A stretch of 64,000 nucleotides of DNA from Asterias amurensis. Lineage: Eukaryota; Echinodermata; Asteroidea; Forcipulatida; Asteriidae. Position 1 is the stretch's first letter, and each line of letters begins with the position of its first letter. The stretch covers positions 21,542,450 through 21,606,449 of the forward strand of contig NC_092648.1 in NCBI RefSeq assembly GCF_032118995.1, in the 5' to 3' direction. The notes beneath the pieces are model-generated. The model was not told the DNA's origin. It did no database searches and worked only from the letters and a program-made list of their open reading frames with translations. Shown one piece after another: positions 12,051 through 27,000 of this stretch. Both the position numbers and the translations under genes were made by a program.

Positions 12051-15000
12051 ATGGCTAGATTTCGAACCAAAAGATGTGTCCTTTTCGTTACCGTTACTGT
12101 GGTGGTAATTTTTATGTTGAGGACGTTTTTAATGGCGGGTGAGATGTCAGGGAATTCCAATGGAAGCAAGAACAACCAGCCCAATCAGGCAAACAAACTG
12201 GTAAGACAACTAAGAATTTCTACTCAAATTGTCCAAACTCCACTGCACTGCACTGCATGTGGTGACCTCAGCAAGTGCCTGGATGTGCTTTTTTGTACTC
12301 ACAAGTTACAATTCTTCAATGTACAGCCACAGCAGAGTACAGTCCAGACTGCTGAACTACCATAATGTCGTTGCACAGTTGATTGCAAAACTGGGCTTGA
12401 CTTGAAGTTGAATTGAATGAGTGTCAATAATTTTAATATTCAATTACAAACTGCAACCATGGAGGTAGGATTGCTGCAACCAAGCAGCAATCCTGTCTTT
12501 TTGTTTGTGTTATTTTGCAATGTTGTTGTTTTTTTGTCACTCAAATACAAGATTAGTTGCGATAACGTAACCCTCCTCCTGATGGCCGCCAGGCCGGAGG
12601 GTTATGAGATTCCTTTGAGCAGAAACGGTTGATCTGGTCCAACACGTACAATTTCGACAGCTATAGTCACTAGATTTGCCCCATTTTTACCACTTTCAAA
12701 AATCATGACACAAATTCTGAGGGTACGAACTTAATCCGCAATGTCTAATGCAGCCCGCCATAATACTCAAAACACCATTTAGGAAATATTTCAAATAAAA
12801 ATGGACAAAAACTTACCAGATCCCGGAGCGAAATCCCAGGTTCATATTTTGAACCTGTCGCATCGCTTTGCAAACGCATTATTTTGTTGTTGGGCTAAAC
12901 CATTCTGTAAAAGGGGTGTTACAATGTTGCAGTGCGTGTGCCGCTGTCCATTTGCATTGCACGCCGTTCACTCATAATGGCGCGCACGCACTGTGGCACT
13001 GCAACATTGTAACACCCCTTTTACAGAATGGTTTAGCCCAACAACAAAATAATGCGTTTGCAAAGCGATGCGAAGTTTTTGTCCATTTTTCTTCGAAATA
13101 TTGGATAACTTTCCGTATGGCGCCACCACTTTTTCACTCATTTTTACAAAAAGGGATATGTCAATCAGGTAAATTAGATACTATATTATTTTATTTCGAA
13201 TGAAAAAGTGGTGGCGCCATACGGAAACTTTTCCGAAATATTTCCTAAATGGTGTTTTGAGTATTATGGCAGGCGCTGTCCATTTGCATTGCACGCCGTT
13301 CACTCATAATGGCGCGCACGCACTGTGGCACTGCAACATTGTAACACCCCTTTTACAGAATGGTTTAGCCCAACAACAAAATAATGCGTTTGCAAAGCGA
13401 TGCGAAGTTTTTGTCCATTTTTCTTCGAAATATTTCCTAAATGGTGTTTTGAGTATTATGGCAGGCTGCATTAGACATTGCGGATTAAGTTTGTTCCCTC
13501 AGAATTTGTGTCATGATTTTTGAAAGTGGTAAAAATGGGGCAAATCTGGTGACTAGCTGTCGAAATTGTACGTGTTGGACCAGATCAACCGTTTTCGCTC
13601 AAAGGAATCTCGTAACCCTCGGGCCTGGCGGCCGTTGGGAGGAGGGTTACGTTATTGCAACTAATACAAGATTAAACTGTAACTTAAGTTGCAAGTCGAT
13701 TTCACGAAACTTTACACAACTGCGTAAGTCCACTTTGGACGTTTATGGCGCAAAAACATTGCGCAAGTGGACTTACGCTGTTGTGAAAAGTTTCGTGAAA
13801 TTGACTGCTGATGCGTTTACAAAGTTTGATAAAATTGTACAGTTCTGAACCCAGTACATAGGCAAGGAATTCTGGACATAAGGAATGTGAACAAAGCGTC
13901 AGCTTAATTCCTCTATTATTAGTAGGGCCTATTATTTAGGTATAAATATAAAATAAATTGCAGTAGTCAGTACCTTTATATTCTGGACTCTGTAGTTACC
14001 TGTACTGTAGTTACCTGTCATCACGGGCTCTAAGTTAAAGGCAGTGGACACTATTGGTAATTGTCAAAGACTAGCCTTCACACTTGGTGTATCTCAACAT
14101 GCATAAAATAACAAACCTGTGAAAATTTGAGCTCAATCGGTCATCGAACTTGCGAGATAATAGTGAAAGAAAAAAACACCCTTGTCACACGAAGTTGTGT
14201 GCGTTTAGATGGTTGATTTTGAGACCTCAAGTTCTAAATCTGAGGTCTCGAAATCAAATTCGTGGAAAATTACTTCTTTCTCGAAAACTATGTCACTTCA
14301 GAGGGAGCCGTTTCTCACAATGTTTTATACCATCAACCTCTCTCCATTACTCGTCACCAAGAAAGGTTTTATGCTAATAATTATTTTGAGTAATTACCAA
14401 TAGTGATCCACTGCCTTTAAGACTAACTCCTATAATGCCCACCTTATTTCGTTCAAAATCCACTGCATGGGTTATCATGTTGTACAAAGATTAATCTGAA
14501 CTTGGAAAGCAGATAGATATTTTGTCTGCTTAATAGTCATACTTGTCGTACTTTCTTGTGAAAAAAGCATCAGTTTCACCTTGAAGGCATTGATCGATGC
14601 TGCTTCTAATGCCGTACTGCCATAGGAGCATGTTCCAGTGGTCAACTACTCTGTGTGTAAAGCTGTTCTTTCTGATGTTCAAGTGGGCATGTTGCTTCTG
14701 AATTTTCTTGCTATGGCCTCTCACTACTCAGGTTTATGGTTCCTTCATCGAAAAGAGGCTATCTCTGTCCACGTAACTGATGAGTCCTTTCATTATCTTG
14801 AACACCTGGATCATGTCACCTCGAAGGCGTCTGTAGGCCAAAGTGGGCAGGTCAAGCAAGTCTGCTCCAGCCGGTTCTAGTATGGGAGATCTTTTATACT
14901 TGGGACCATTTTTGTTGCCCTTCTCTGCACTTTCTCCAGCTTAGTGATGTCTTGACTGAGAAATGGATTCCACATGCAATTTGCATATTCCAGGTGGGGT

Positions 15001-18000
15001 CTAACTAATGTTTTGTGTACATAGCAAACAAAACATATCTTCATCCATGCGCAAATGTCCTCCTTATTAGACCCACTATTCTGTTTGCTTTGTCGGCAAC
15101 CACCCCGACATGTTTGCTGAACTTCAGTGATGGGTCAAATATGACACCATGATCCTTCTCTTCATCCCTTACTTCCACATTTGCCCTCGTTGTTCCATCT
15201 CGCATACTGTATGGACTGGTTCCATCTTGGTTCCTGTAATGCATTACACCGCATTTACCAACATTGAACTTTAACTGCCATTTCTCTGCCCAGTCACATT
15301 TATAAGCTGTCTAAATGTAGGTCAGGTTGGAGTGTTTCTCTGTCATCCTGAATTTTAATATAGGGGTGTATATCGTGGTGTCGTCTGCAAACATTTCTGC
15401 ATGACGTGATTTGTGATTCGTTGCTTTAACTTGCAGGCACCCTTCTAACATGGGTGTGTGAAGTTGAACTATAATCGAGTCGTGAGTTGTAATGTTTAAA
15501 GTGGTTCATGAGCCAACAACCCCCATCTCTGATCGTGGTAGTCCCATATAGGCCTAGTGCCGATACACTGGCCTCTTGGTCCTATGCCCACAAATAGAGT
15601 ATCAGGATAAAAGAAAAATTTTCGTTAGAAATTCACAGTTTTTTGCCGAGATTTTCTCCCAGTTGTAAATTGTCACCCACGATTGCACAATTGTGGGAAC
15701 ATATTAAAAAAAATGCAATGCTCTTGTTTTGGTTTGATGAAAATCATCATTTCATAAAATTTCATGAGTGACACTAATTCTATTTGCAATGTGTATGGGT
15801 AAATGAATAACAACTATTATTTATAATCATTGTATATTATAGTTGTATAATAATAACAACTATATATAGAGTGTATAAATTTCAGTAACGGGAGAACTCT
15901 CAAAGCGCTTTACAAACAATGTATACATAATTACAAAAAAAGAAGTATAGGGGCTTATCTACAAATTAACAAAACAATTAAAGATACCAAAAGATTGAGC
16001 AAACGGTCAGATTTGAGGTGTATTTTGAAGAGATACAGGTCCTTCTGAGAATGGAGGGTTCCAGGAAGAGAGTTCCAAAGGGTGGGTGAGTTAAAGGCAA
16101 AGTATTTTGCCATGTTCCGTTCAACTGAAATGAATGTTTTGTAGAGTGGAACCGTGTGCTGTTTGATGAATTAACCACATCCTATTGCAGGCTTGCTTAG
16201 TGCATCATCTGTCTTTTAAAATCGTGTTGATGAATGATGTTGAATGGTCAGACAGTAAGGGGGTTAAAAGAAAATGCTTCTAAAAGTTCAACAATGATTA
16301 GCATCAACGTTTTCCTGAACGGAACAGCATCTAGAAAGCAGTTCAATTTGACAGTAAAGCCAGAGGCACCACCATGCAGATACCTGCCTCTTTGGACCTA
16401 TGCTAAGGAATATGGCGAGTAAGCTGAAAGGAGTCTTTCCTCCTCAGATCTCTCTTTCTGGACAGGATTGGCCTTTAAAGGGTTTTGATACCTTTTGTAG
16501 ATCAAGTTTGTGGCCATGACATAAATCCTTACTCACACTGTGAATGAAGAGATATAGTATAATTTACCTGTAGAAGTTTTAGTTTCTCAAGAAGTCAATT
16601 TTTTTTGAGAAAAGGTGAAAATCACAGAGCAATGTTTTCAGGAGAGTGACGTAAATACGTTGTACAATAAAGCACTGAATAATTGGGTCTCAGAATTCAT
16701 CACTGCAATTACCCATCTTTCTGAGAGTTTGTTTATATTGGCGCCTTTATATACTCAGCGCCTTGAGTATACTCAGCGCCTTTATATTCTCAGCGCCTTG
16801 AGAACCTTGTTTGGTAGATACGTGCTATATAAAGACTTTGATATTATTTGTATTATATTACATGCTAAAATACAATGTAAATTTCGCCTTATGAGACAAA
16901 CAAATTTGTGAAACTGTTTTTTCTCAATAACTACAGCACCTCAGCAAGTAATATTTTAAGTGAAGCTTTCTACCATCATCTTTAAACCGTGTAAGTTTAA
17001 TGTGAATCTGTGGACATTGTGTTTTGTGTCGTACACTCGTTCCTGTACAGATCTCTCATTCTGGACAGGGTCGTCCTTTAAGTAGAGTAGCCCCTTGAGG
17101 CGATAGTAACACCTTCCTCCATGGTTACACCATGCAAGATGATGTATTCATGTAAATGATAGCCTCTGTGAAACTTGCAGTCAATTTAATACATCAGGGG
17201 TCGATTTCACAAACTAGTCCTTACTAGGAATAAAAAACGCATGGCTAGTCCTAAGTTAGGACAAGTAACTTGTCCTAACTTGAGATAAGACTAGTCCTAA
17301 CTCTTTGTGAAATCCACCCTAGGATCTTGACCATCAGTCTAGAGTAGGGTACTACACTATTAATTATGACAAGCATGGATTACTGCAGACACGTTCGTTC
17401 AATCATTATTCCAGATTATGTACGTGTTCTCTCAGTCTCAAAAATCAGTTGCATCAGCATTCAACAGACAGAAAAGGAATTAATTTTAATTTTAACAGTT
17501 TAGCATACGTTCATTATGTGGCATACATGTAGATCATTCACCTTTAAATTAGAGAAGTCAAGATACAACAACAGAAACTCTGAGTGTTCCTGCCCTCATC
17601 CTTTTTTCTTAGTCTCCCCGTCCCCTTAGGCTATCTAGGTGATTTCATTAATTATCACTTCAATGTTGTGACACTATTTTTTTGACCATCCAATTATAGA
17701 TCTAAGCTTTTAAAGCCAGCAAAATATCAGTCATGGCCCTTGAAACAATATTTAAAAAATAATCTTACTGGAAAAATCGTGAAATGTCTCAAAACTCCAG
17801 ACCAGGTTGCAAGTTGTTTGGCCAGTGTTTTGTGTGCCAGAAACATTTCTGAAGTTTGTGGTCATTGGCACCGAACAGTTTTGGACAACAGAAATAATAG
17901 CCTTTAAAATGTTTGAATTGTGTTCCTTTATGCTTTTGAATCGACCAGTATTTCTGGTCATATAAATTGTAAAGAACAGCTCAAGCTTCATTAGAAAGAA

Positions 18001-21000
18001 AAACATCAAATTTGTGTTGTAGACTGCTTGTTCCAACTGATGGTTTTCAGCTCATTGGGTGTGTAATTGGTATTACAATTTGTCCACCCTTATATATCTA
18101 GGCCTGTGGTCTTGTTTAAAAATGTGTGTATTGGTTGGATTGATGTTTACTTTTTAAACAATAATGTAGAAACTGCTTCACTACTGTTCTTCTTTGGTTC
18201 AAGTCATCTCTTTCTGATAGACAAATTCAGGTTTCCTTTATAATAACTTTTATCCAGTTGTGTATGGACCACCGCAAGGGTCCATTTTAGGTCCCTTGAA
18301 TTTTTGAAGTTACACCCTCTCATTTGGCAATGTCTTAAAGTCACCGTAGTAGACTTTCATCCTACATGTCACGTACATGATACATATCTGTATTGTTCCT
18401 TTGACTCTACAATACCTGGTGTATGGCAAGTTTCCATAGAAAAGCTGCTGCTGTGTGTTACCATGGTAATACTGATGTTCAACAGTGGATGAACGAAAAA
18501 CTAAATTGAGATCATTGTGCTTGGTACTCCCCAAAACCTGTGAAGAAACTGCCTCAGGTATCTTTGCCTATGGGTGTTGCACGCATCGACCATTAAGGAC
18601 ATTACTCATTATGAAAAAGTATAGCAGTCAATAAGCGAGCAAGTTTCTAGCATCTGCCAATCACCTTATTTTCAATTACAAAACAAAGGAAGAATTAAAA
18701 GGCACCTTGACAAGGATACTTTCCTACATGTTCAAGTCCTCTCCCATTTTGAATATAGTGGCATTAATCTTTTATTGTGCTGCGTCTTTAAGAATTGGAC
18801 AGAACTAAAATATTACAAAATAAGGTGCGAATTGTTTGGCATTTTCTAACCCTTGAGCTGAGAGAATTACCCCATCACTCAGGGAACTTTATTGAGCCAA
18901 CTAAGTACCAATTAGAAAGAAAAACAATTTTCTCCAAATGTATGAAAGGTCCCTTTTCACACGATGATACACTATCCTTGGTCAAAACTTCCGCTTACAT
19001 AAGATTTTGTCATTGGTTTGGACTGCTGACAAAATATACCAATGTTTGACCCTGGACAGTACAAAAATTGTTGTACTTTCATACCAGGTACATTTTGTAA
19101 AATTTAACATCCATGCTACAATAAAGCAGGGGATCCTTGCTAAATTGCTCTTGTACATGTATGTGGGGCCTAAGACCCACTTCTAGCCATGTTAATTTCT
19201 ATTATGTGGACTATGATACTGATGGAAAAGCGCCTTCTAAAAATTATAAGAGTTAGATTTAAAATAAAATAAAAATTGTGTCTGGCCCAAACCAGCTTCT
19301 ACTGTTAAAAGAATGTTTGTTTGTCGAGCGTGAAAATGCTTACTGTGTACTGCACAGCAGAATCCGAACAGGTTTTTAACTGTCGTACAGTACCTGCCAG
19401 TATTCCGTATCCAGTCTGGATGAACAAATCAATAGCTCACGATGAGATAATTGCTGGAAAAAAATTGAATAAATTGCAGCTGTCACCACAGCTGTGCGGC
19501 TTGATCCTGGTGGTGGTCCATCCTGTATGTGTGCGCATGATGCACACTAATACATTTGGCTTTTTATTATTAAGGATTCGTGTCCTTAAATCCAATATTT
19601 CAGTATTCGTCCACAAAGTTTTACTTACCTGTAGATTTGCGAATGCAAATCACGTAACACGTATCAACAGTTTGGTTGAAAGTCTGTTTTCACAGGCACA
19701 CCACCTGTGTTTGGGGTAAACATCTCCTTTCGTTTCTCCACTGAAATAAGTTTCCCTGAAGGACGTGATAAGAGGGGACAATTTTTTATAAAGCGTAAAA
19801 TCAAAGTGTAGTTGGTTCCATCATCAACAGATTGCTTTGTTTATTAAGTTTCTAATCAGTAGAGTGTTGGTTCGAGTTTCTGTCGTGACACTTGTGCTCT
19901 TAAGCAAGACCCATGAGCATTACTGCTTTGTCCTTCGGATGGGACATGAAGCAGTTGGTCCTGTGGGCTGTGCAATGCAACCCAGTAAGGAATTTGCCTC
20001 GATGGTTTCTGGTATGGTTGGCTACATGTATACGTCATTATTTTGTTTTTTTAAATATTTGGACATAGCTCCGCATACCTTGTAGGAAAAATAATAAGTG
20101 CTTTGAGACACCCTCAGATTTGATGAAACGCTTTATAAGAACTGTGTAGTGTTACTTTGTGGTGACTCCTCAGGTTTGTGTCTGGTGTTCTTTGTAATGA
20201 CATACATATAGGGGCCTACATGTATGCATGTACGTAATGTGAGATTGGTTAAAACTGTAAACATGATAGTTTCTCTGTCCTTACTCTATGGTTTAAATGA
20301 GAACTTTTTTTTTAATTACAGAAAATTGCCGACCTGGCCCATGATTCCCAAGCAGCTGGTATTGATCGCCCACCCATGCACAAAGACACCCACAGCTTTC
20401 AGTTACCAGCTCATCAAGGGGCCTCCTTGAAGAATATACCTGGGAATTATGAGCCTGACATACCCCCTCCCCGTGATGGACCGGGCGAGAATGGGGTTCC
20501 GGTCAGAACTGGTCCAGGCGAGAAAGAGGCGGTCGAGAGAGGTATAAGGGAGTACGGTTTTAATCAATATGTCAGTGATAAGATATCATTGGACCGGAAC
20601 ATACCAGATCTAAGAAATGCCCAGTAAGTATTTTTATTCTAAAAACAAGATTTGCACTAAAGTAGAAAAAAAACAAATAATAAAGGCACTGGACGTGTTA
20701 TGTAATTGTCAAAAACCAGTATTTTCACTTGGTGTAAATGTATCTCAGCATGCATGCAATAATAAATCTGTGGACATTTTTACTCAATTGGTCATCGAAG
20801 TTGCAAGAAAATAATGATAGAAAAAACACCCTTGTTGCACAATAATTTGTGTGCTTTCAGATGCCTAATAAAAGGTTCAAGGCCTGAGATCTGTTGTTAT
20901 TTGAGTAAAAAAAATTATGTTACTTCAGAGGGAGTCGTTTCTCACAATGTTTTATACTATCACCAGCTATCACTATCACCTGTCTTCATTGCTCGTTGCC

Positions 21001-24000
21001 AAGTAAGTATTTAAAATGCTAAAAATTATTTTGAGTAATTCCCAATAGTGTCCAGTGCCTTTAAACAGGATTGTGTTTTGGAGATGTTTCTCATGAACGA
21101 CATAAGTAATAAAGATCTAGTGGGAAATAAAATACACTGTTTGCGTCCATCAATGCCGAGGGTGGGATAATAACAGACACTGTGCATCATGCATTGTCAT
21201 GCATGAAATTTGATTAAAAGATTGTTTGAAGTCCCAACACGTAAATTCTGCCTGTGGTGACGAAGTCCTTAAAAAAACGCCAGGGAAGCGCGAAAGAAAA
21301 ACATGCTACTACCGAATAGAAAACTTGCACGATTAATTCCCTCATGCCCTTCATCATTGTGCATGGGTACAGATCCTATGGGTATTTTGAAACATGTTAT
21401 ATGCTTTGACAACTTAAAGGCACTGGACACAATTGGTAATTACTCAACATAATTGTTAGCGCAAAGCTTACTTGGTAACGAGTAATGGGGAGCTGTTGAC
21501 ATTGTGAGAAACGGCTCCCTATGAAGTAACATGGTTTTTCAGAAAGAGGCATTTTCTCACTCAAATAATGAAAGACTTAAGCTGAAACCTTTTTTATGCA
21601 TCTGAAAGCACACAAAGTAATGCAACAAGGGTGATTTTCTTTCATTATTCTCTTGCAAATTCGATAATCAAATGAGACCAAATTTTCACTGGTTTGTTAT
21701 TTTATGCATATTTTTTGGGATACACCAAGTGAGAATACTGGTCTTTGACAATTACCAAACGTGTCCAGTGCATTTAATACTCCTTCCTCTCACCATAGAG
21801 CTAGCTCTTCGCTCTCGCATCAGACATTTTATTGTAGCCTAAACTCCTTGACACCCCTTAGCAGTGTTTATGCATGAATTTAGTTTCTTTAAGAAATAAG
21901 ATACTGCTACATGTAGGTGTAAGGATGCAGTGGATTTGAGGCAGGGGTGTAATAGTGTTTTGATATGAGCGGTAACATTACACTGGCAGTGTGTCTCAAT
22001 CTATATATTAAGCTAAATGTAATTGGCAGTTGCAAGATTACTTTTACACTACTGAGGAGAGTTGTGTTACGTTAAAGGTGTAATGGGCAAATTTCACATT
22101 AAATACACCTATCAGAATTCTTGCTCTCTTAAAGCCATTATACACTTTCGGAACCGAAAAAAAAAAAAGTTCACAGATTTACAAATACCTTACAGGTTTT
22201 ACAGAAGGTAGTGGTAAAAGACTTCTCTTGAAATATTATTCCATGAAATGCTTTACTTTTTGAGAAAACATTAAAACAATTATCAATTCTCGACAACAAG
22301 AATTACGGGTTATAGTAAACACATGTCATGACACAGCGAATTGTGTGGAAACAAGGGTGGGTTTTCCCATTATTTTCTCCCGACTCCGATGACCGATTGA
22401 GCCTAAATTTTCACAGGTTTGTTATTTTTTATAAATGTTGTGATAAACGAAGTGTGGGCCTTTGGACAATACTGTTTACCGTAAGTGTCCAATGGCCTTA
22501 ATGGTCATCTTAAAAAATAAAAAATAAGGTTGCCCCAAACAAGCCCGTAAGCCACTCTTAATGAGGGGCTACAAGAACAAAATATTTCAGATGAAAATAA
22601 CTCGGGGGAGCTGAGGGTAGGAATTGATATTCTTCTTGAAATAGTCTAGATTGCTTTATTGGGGAAACATGAGCCAACCTGATTCACAAACTCATTATTA
22701 TGACATGATATCCATCATGATGACATATATGATTTTGTGGTGTTATTATAAAGTTTTGTGTTTTTTACTGTTTTGTGGTAACCCAGATGCAAGTATTGGC
22801 ATTATCCTGAGAAGTTACCAACCACCAGCGTCATCATAGTATTCCACAACGAGGGCTGGTCTACGCTACTCAGAACTGTACATAGTGTGTTCAATCGATC
22901 TCCACCACAACTCCTTCATGAAATCATACTAGTAGATGATGCAAGCACAAAAGGTCAGTTTCCTTCAAAAAACTGAAGGGGTAGAATTTCTAGAAACATA
23001 CAAAAATAGCCTGTATTCAGTTGAACACTTTAGTATTATATTGACTACACTTTTACAAAATTGTATATCCGTCTGAAATAAATAGATTTTTTAAACCAGG
23101 GACTGTTCTTTAATTACAAAAAAGTTCTTTGGCCAGATTTATGCACAAGAAGATTCTTGATCAATTAAAGGTAGTGTCTTCTCTTGGTATACTCTTCCCT
23201 TGTTTTGCTTCAGTTTGATTGGTTTAATACAACACACATGGGAGTTAGGGACCTTAAACAAAATTGAGCGATTTTGAGCGAGTGTTTTTTTCTTTTTCGG
23301 ATGTGACAGAGCATGTGAAGAAGAAGCTAGACGATTACGCCCTGTCGGCGCGGTTCAGCGGTAAACTGAAAATTGTTCGGAATGAGAAGCGTGAAGGGTT
23401 GATCCGGACACGCATCAATGGAGCCAAAGCCGCAACGGGGGATGTTCTGCTATGGTTGGATGCACACTGCGAGGTTGGAATTAACTGGTTGGCTCCTCTG
23501 CTCACCCCGATAGCACTCAATAGGTAAGAAGACATTTCCAAGTAGAGAGTTAAAGGGAAGGTATATGTTTGGTAACCACTCTCTCAAAACTAAAGGCAAC
23601 ACAATACGAATTTACTTGGTGACAAGTACATGTACAACAGCCTTCGAATAGTACAGAACAATTTGAGAGTCATTTTACTTCGAAGTAATGTGATAAGAAT
23701 TTGAATCTGAGAAGTGCTACTGTCGGAAACGTTTCTCAGATTGTGTATTCCAATTACAGATTATTTTTCCTCACAGGGACATAACCACGCCCGATTTTTG
23801 GCGATATCTTAAAAACACGACCACCTTTTGAAATTAAGTCTACACATGTTAGTTTTATTGCATCTAAATTTCTATAGGATTAAAACAATCCAACGTTTAA
23901 AAACAAACAAATACTTTCCCATTAAAAGTATTTATTTTACTTGATTTTTGTGGTAACGTCCAGGAAAAAATAGGATTATTTGAGTAATAATCACACAATG

Positions 24001-27000
24001 TACATATGTACATGTACAATGTAACCTTTGCGTTACATACTGTGCATATATAGGTATTCAGTCTCAAAGAATCATTCATGTATATGTATAAATGCTTTTG
24101 TGTTATCTGTTGCATGAGCCTCCAGCATTAAACCATTTTATCTACACGTATTATTTAGTTACTAAAACATTTACAGCTCCAGAATGCACTGCATAATTGT
24201 TATAAACAATTATGCCTCAAATTAAGTTTGTTAGTTTTCTGCCATGCAATTTGTGTCAGTGCACTTTTCTTATGCAGTCACATTATAAAAGTGGTTATAG
24301 ACTCACTGAAAACTAATGCGATAAAAACTGCTCAAGTAATATGCATGTTAGTCAGTACAGGTGGGTAAACATATAACTTGGACCATGTACGCATGCAATC
24401 TTAGTGAAATTTTGACACGTTTGTCTGAAATCCAAGAAAAAACATGAGGGAAGAGTTTTAACTGTGTCATCAATAGTGCTGGGCGAATAGTGAAATTTTG
24501 TTATTCCGATACCGCTGGCCAACTATCCGAAATTAACCAGTTATTTGAATGTTTTTTTTGCCGCTAGAGGGCGCTATTAAAAAAATAAAAAAATAAAATG
24601 AATGAGATCTTATGGGCGGATTGATATTAGTTTTAGACAGTGTCACTCGGTTCATTCATAAAAATGACCGGATCTAATTTAAAGATGGCGATTTGCTAAT
24701 TCTTTTGATTGTGATTGACTCTACGTGAAGGAAAACTTTTGTAATCTTTGAACAAATTACGTCAGAAATGTCATTGTTTTAACTCTTCACGGAGGTGAGC
24801 ATAGTTAAATACTTAATTTATGATGTTTTATGCTGTCTTAATAGAAGTTTCATAAGGATTCTGACAAAAAAATTCACATCAGTTGTCGCCCGACGTTCGC
24901 GGATATTCGGATATTAAAGAATATCCGGTTTCTAAATAGCTATTCGCGCCCTATGCGGATATTCGGTTAAGAAAAAAAAGGCATTCGCGGTTACGGATAG
25001 GAAAACCTATTCGCCATTAACCGGATATTCGAATAATTCGCCCAGGCCTAGTCATCAACAAAAGTCACACCTGTATGACAGGACAAATATTAACAGTTCG
25101 CGCATTAGGGAAAAGATTTGTCCATCTCTGGACATCTCTCTTATCAGCAGAGCCCTGTTCTTTTTTTTAAGGGGCAGCCATGCCAGAAGTAAATTTCTGC
25201 ACCATTTAACAACGGCTGCAGATGCTGGAAGGGGAAAGCTGATTTTGTTTATATAGCAACGGCTGAGATTGATGAAGAGGGTGGGTTGAGCACGTGGAGG
25301 AATCACCGACTAGAATCATTCAGCCTAGCTTTAGGCCAAATAATAATAAAAACATGCTTACCGCCCTGTCTGCTACCTTTTTAGAAGCTACCTCCTTTTT
25401 CTTTTCTTTTTCTTTTCTTCTTTTTTCACCCTTTTTAATGAAAAACAATTTCCCCCCCCCCCTTTTTTGTCCGATTTTGAACATGTGTCTTTTTCATAAA
25501 AAAAAAGATACATTTAAACGATCTCATACTTTTTAGTTTTTAATGTGTCATGTGGCCATTTTGAGAAGAAAAAAACGTCCCTCCTTCCTTTTTTCAAAAA
25601 GGCAGGACGCAAAACATGTTAATTTTTTTTTATTTGGCTAACACTATCGGCAGAGAGGGGAGATGGGGATATTGATTTTAAAGAGGCAGGGGTTCATTCT
25701 CTTTACCCTTTGGAAATTGACTACAATCAATAAATGTTCGAGGAAATACAAACTATATTCTCTTGTCAAATTTCATCAATATTCATTTAAGGAATTGAAC
25801 ACGGAAAAAAAACAGGGAAAAAAAACATTCAGACATTAAATGGACAAATAGACCTTAACATGAGATCTACATGAACAAAAAGACTAATAAACAGATACAA
25901 GGAACTTAAAAAGCTAGGAACTTATCTAAAGCCATTAAATTTTCACATGTTAGTTTCACATGTTCTACATTTATATAGGATTAAAATAATCATCAAATGT
26001 CTTGAAATGAAAAATCAAACGGTTATTTATATAGGATTAAAATAATCATCAAATGCCTTGAAAAGAAAAATCAAACGGTTATTTATATAGGATTAAAATA
26101 ATCATCAAATGCCTTGAAATGAAAATCAAATGGTTATTTAGCCTATATAGGATTAAAATAATCAAATGTCTTGCAATGAAAATCAAACGGTTTCAGAAAC
26201 CGAATGATACTTTCCCTTTTAAGGACAAAGCGCCTGCTATTCAAGTGACAATGTCTGTGTAGAATACAACATCACTTCCCTGTAGAAAATGGTGTTATTC
26301 AGTAAATTCAATATGAGCACCACATAGGAGAAACTTTGATAAAACAAACATGTTAAGAGTGTTGAGCGCGTTGACTTGTTTTGCTTGTTAACAAAACAGC
26401 TTTGATGGAATGTTTTCTTTTGGTACTACTTAATGTAAGAATATTAGATGGCCAGTATGTACATACAGTTGCCCCACCACCTCAATGAAGCACCAGTCTA
26501 AACACTTGACCTTTTCACAATCTCACACTCTTGTTGTAGGAATGTTATTTAATACAATAAAGACAATGTGTTTTTTGACAGTGACTTTTTCCCCTGCATC
26601 CTGCAGAAGAGAGAAATTGATATTTCGTGAAAATATTTATGTGCAAATTTTTGTGTGAAATTGACATACATTCATATTTCATGCTTTAAATTTTGCTGTT
26701 TGATGACTTGTTGATTGAGTATGTCCAGGAATTGTTTGAGGCTTGCGGCAGCACCATGTGTGGATCTCTTTTGGGTTGTGTTAGTTCTTAAAAGAACAGG
26801 TGGTTGACAACTCAACATTTTTATCAGTATGCTCCGGGCCCAATTTCATAGAGCTGCTAAAGCACAAAATGTTGCTTAAGCTCAAAAAAATCTTGCGTGG
26901 TAAAATCTGATTACCGGCCAAGACTCCACTCCCTTGTTATGCTAAGTAAACAACAGCTAAACAGCAGTCATAAGCAATGTATATGGCATGAAATTACGGC

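Noticed and set aside
12868-13523. Two open frames of 107-111 codons sharing an identical stretch
   Set aside because: They arise from the direct duplication inside the nested palindrome F and encode the palindrome arms; not a gene.
19321-19719. 132-codon open frame in GALNT intron 1
   Set aside because: No domain, no splice signals and low-complexity codon use; likely chance in an intron full of repeat debris.
25965-26195. CRISPR-like array
   Set aside because: Units of about 57-60 bp are repeated throughout with no distinct spacers, in an animal intron; an ordinary tandem repeat.
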